Source: Gammaproteobacteria bacterium
Lineage (GTDB): Bacteria > Pseudomonadota > Gammaproteobacteria > UBA6429
NCBI GenBank assembly: GCA_003232015.1
Contig: QIKU01000247.1
Coordinates: forward strand, 1-7,714
Direction of reading: 5' to 3'
DNA length: 7,714 bases
Shown here: piece by piece, positions 5,505-7,714 of the stretch
How positions within the stretch are numbered: the stretch's first letter is position 1
Layout: each line of letters begins with the position of its first letter
Made by a program: the position numbers and the translations under genes
The notes under the pieces: generated by a model
Seen by the model: the letters and a program-made list of their open reading frames with translations, nothing else
Told to the model about the DNA's origin: nothing
The model's database searches: none

Positions 5505-7714
5505 ATGAAGAATTTTGAAGCAAATTATGGACAATGGATTTTACGCTATCGCTGGCTGGTTATTATAGCCTGTTTATTTGCTGTGTTAATGGCAGCAAGC
5601 GGGGGGCAATTTTTAAGTTTTACAAATAACTACCGGGTATTTTTTAGCGAAGATAACCCGCAGCTAAAAGCATTTGATGCTTTAGAGAGAATGTACACAA
5701 AAAATGACAATGTTATTTTTATTGTGACACCAAAAGATGGTGATATTTTTACCAATAAAACACTGGCAATTGTTGAAGAACTAACAGAGCAGGCCTGGCA
5801 ACTGCCTTTTTCTATTCGAGTTGATTCGATTACAAATTTTCAGTATACCTCGGCTGAAGGGGATGACCTTACAGTTCAAAACCTGGTGGAAGATGCAAAA
5901 ATACTATCAGCCAACGACATTAAAAAAATAAAAGAAATTGCATTGAATGAACCTGTTTTAAAGAACAGGCTGATATCCACGACAGCGGCTGTTACTGGTG
6001 TTAATGCCACCATACAGTTGCCAGGGAAAAATGAGACCAAAGAAGTTCCAATGGTTGTGGTAAAGGCGCGTGAGATCATGAACGATTTTAATCAGCGTTA
6101 CCCTGATATTGAGGTGCGTCTGAATGGTATGGTACTAATGAATAACGCATTTTCTGAGGCATCGCAACAGGATATGCAGAAGCTTATACTCCCCAGTTTT
6201 ATTCTGATGATTATTATTCTTGGTATTCTGATAAGAGATTTATCCAAACCATGGTATAGCTTGCTGGTTTTATTTGGCGCATTAGCCGCAACTATTTTTA
6301 TTGTTGCTAGTTATTTTACAAAAGGAGTTCATCTTGTACCAGAGGTAATGTCAAAACCGCTTAGCTATATTGTCATCGCCTTACCCTTTGCATGGTACTT
6401 ACTCTTTATGCGCTTACTACCCGGTACAGCTACTACGTTCCTGATTATAATATTTTCAATTATGGCCGCAATGGGGATCGGTGGTTATATTGGTTTTCCA
6501 TTGACGCCACCATCAATGTCGGCACCAACAATTATTTTAACGGTTGCGATTGCAAACTGTGTACACATACTGGTGACATTTTTGCATGATATGCGTGTTG
6601 GCAAGGAAAAAAATGCAGCTATCATTGAAAGCTTACGGATAAACTTACAACCGGTATTTTTAGCCAGTATAACGACGGCAATTGGCTTTTTGTCAATGAA
6701 CTTTTCAGATGCGCCACCCTTTCAGCATTTAGGTAATTTTGTTGCTTTTGGTGTGGTTGCTTCCTTTATTCTTAGTGTTACTTTTTTGCCTGCAGTCATT
6801 TCACTATTACCGGTTAAAGTAAAACAGGTTGATACGGACAAGGACCAACTGATGGAGCGTCTTGGTGATTTCGTTGTGCGTAACCGTAAGCGGCTAATGA
6901 TTGGTATGGGTGGTGTCATTATCGTTCTGATTTCATTTTTACCTAGAAATGAATTAAATGATGTGTTTGTTGAATATTTTGATGAGTCGGTCACTTTTCG
7001 TGCAAATTCAGATTATATGATAAAGAATTTAACGGGTTTATATATTATTGACTACTCATTGGCTTCAGGTGAATCCGGTGGTGTGAGTAATCCCGAATAC
7101 CAAAAAGAAGTGGCTGCCTTTTCAGACTGGTATCGCCAACAACCGGAAGCCATACATGTGAATGTGTTTACCGATATTATGAAGCGACTGAACAAAAATA
7201 TGCATGGTGACAATCAGGACTGGTATCGAATACCGCAGAACAGGGAGTTGTCAGCACAATACTTGTTACTGTATGAGATGTCATTACCGTATGGCCTGGA
7301 CTTGAATAACCAGATTAATGTAGACAAATCAGCAACACGTATGACAGTTACACTGAAAACAATTTCAAGTAATGAAATTATAGCTTTGGAAAACCGTGCA
7401 CAAAAATGGTTGCAAGAAAATACAAAGTACATTACCCAATCAGACGGCAGTGGTCCGACAGTGATGTTTGCGCATATTGGCAAACGGAATATTGTCAGCA
7501 TGCTTAGTGGTACAACGGTAGCCTTATTCCTTATATCGATGATACTTATTTTTGCCTTACGCTCATTCAAGATTGGCTTTATCAGTTTATTGCCTAATCT
7601 GGTTCCCGCAGCAATGGGTTTTGGCTTGTGGGGTATTATGGTCGGTGAAGTCGGGCTGGCTCTGTCAGTTGTAACAGGGATGACCCTGGGTATTGTTGTT
7701 GATGATACGGTACA
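5505..7714 (+). CDS. RND/MMPL family exporter, partial (runs off right edge)
   Basis: An inner-membrane exporter of the COG1033 RND/MMPL type; 736 codons are open to the window end with no frameshift. TM1 is about 17-32, followed by a periplasmic domain (about 35-225) containing TNNYRVFFSEDNPQL. After TM2 (227-243) come APTIILTVAIANCVHILVTF (about 340-360), then SLRINLQPVFLASITTAIGF and MNFSDAPPFQHLGN, all family hallmarks. A short loop leads to the second half: a membrane helix at MIGMGGVIIVLISFLP, a second periplasmic domain with NDVFVEYFDES and MSLPYGLDLNNQINVDKSATR, then TTVALFLISMILIFALRS and the terminal MTLGIVVDDTV, the Asp-rich proton-relay-like region. AGGAG at 5494-5498, six bases before ATG, fixes the start. 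Residues about 246-305 hold two extra hydrophobic stretches not expected at that place. Substrate unknown; relatives are linked to lipid or hydrophobic compound export. Confidence 0.92.
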   Translation, partial: MKNFEANYGQWILRYRWLVIIACLFAVLMAASGGQFLSFTNNYRVFFSEDNPQLKAFDALERMYTKNDNVIFIVTPKDGDIFTNKTLAIVEELTEQAWQLPFSIRVDSITNFQYTSAEGDDLTVQNLVEDAKILSANDIKKIKEIALNEPVLKNRLISTTAAVTGVNATIQLPGKNETKEVPMVVVKAREIMNDFNQRYPDIEVRLNGMVLMNNAFSEASQQDMQKLILPSFILMIIILGILIRDLSKPWYSLLVLFGALAATIFIVASYFTKGVHLVPEVMSKPLSYIVIALPFAWYLLFMRLLPGTATTFLIIIFSIMAAMGIGGYIGFPLTPPSMSAPTIILTVAIANCVHILVTFLHDMRVGKEKNAAIIESLRINLQPVFLASITTAIGFLSMNFSDAPPFQHLGNFVAFGVVASFILSVTFLPAVISLLPVKVKQVDTDKDQLMERLGDFVVRNRKRLMIGMGGVIIVLISFLPRNELNDVFVEYFDESVTFRANSDYMIKNLTGLYIIDYSLASGESGGVSNPEYQKEVAAFSDWYRQQPEAIHVNVFTDIMKRLNKNMHGDNQDWYRIPQNRELSAQYLLLYEMSLPYGLDLNNQINVDKSATRMTVTLKTISSNEIIALENRAQKWLQENTKYITQSDGSGPTVMFAHIGKRNIVSMLSGTTVALFLISMILIFALRSFKIGFISLLPNLVPAAMGFGLWGIMVGEVGLALSVVTGMTLGIVVDDTV

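Noticed and set aside
6183..6425. Possible frameshift or pseudogene in the RND gene, suspected because of the unexpected segment
   Set aside because: Codon-by-codon reading keeps one frame from 5505 to the window end, and family motifs resume in the same frame after the segment.
6722..7570. Open minus-strand frames at 6722-6994 and 7214-7570 and a plus-strand frame at 6392-6589
   Set aside because: All lie within the continuous RND reading frame, whose membrane helices and motifs are convincing.

Overview
This is an AT-rich bacterial chromosomal window that reads like a gammaproteobacterium. The basis is the SlyD-type FKBP isomerase with an HGHVHGA-like tail close to the enterobacterial one, a DUF938 methyltransferase, a SoxW-like thioredoxin, and a TetR plus COG1033-type RND exporter pair that I associate with marine gammaproteobacteria. 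The genus is not determinable by eye. No tRNA, rRNA, CRISPR array, phage gene or transposase is visible.

Layout, left to right. Bases 1-118 hold the start of a minus-strand gene that leaves the window. Divergent from it is slyD (268-750), preceded by an extended -10-like promoter and a 14-codon leader ORF whose stop overlaps the slyD start. Almost the whole gap after slyD (751-913) is a palindrome-rich element with terminal inverted repeats, resembling a MITE. A spermidine-synthase-fold methyltransferase-like gene (928-1677) starts only 14 bases beyond it. Convergent to that gene are two minus-strand genes that look like an operon, transcribed right to left: a DUF938 methyltransferase (2173-2793) and then a conserved hypothetical protein (1680-2150).

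Divergent from the DUF938 gene is a plus-strand pair: an exported protein with two tandem thioredoxin folds (2916-4001) and a small protein resembling the MbcA/ParS/Xre toxin-binding domain (4014-4388), closed by a stem-loop terminator candidate. A minus-strand single-domain rhodanese (4412-4729) converges on it. A 152-base intergenic region then separates the rhodanese from a divergent TetR regulator (4882-5469). That region carries a 37-base interrupted palindrome, a likely TetR operator. The TetR gene is followed after 35 bases by an RND/MMPL exporter (5505 to the right edge, open and partial).

Functional reading: the best supported unit is tetR-RND, a self-regulated efflux or lipid-export operon. 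The periplasmic double thioredoxin and the cytoplasmic rhodanese suggest nearby redox or sulfur functions, but they are on different transcripts. I do not see a complete new defence or biosynthetic system. The least ordinary items are the element at 751-913, an apparent two-helix insertion in the first membrane bundle of the RND protein, the tandem double thioredoxin coupled to an orphan antitoxin-like domain, and the slyD leader ORF.
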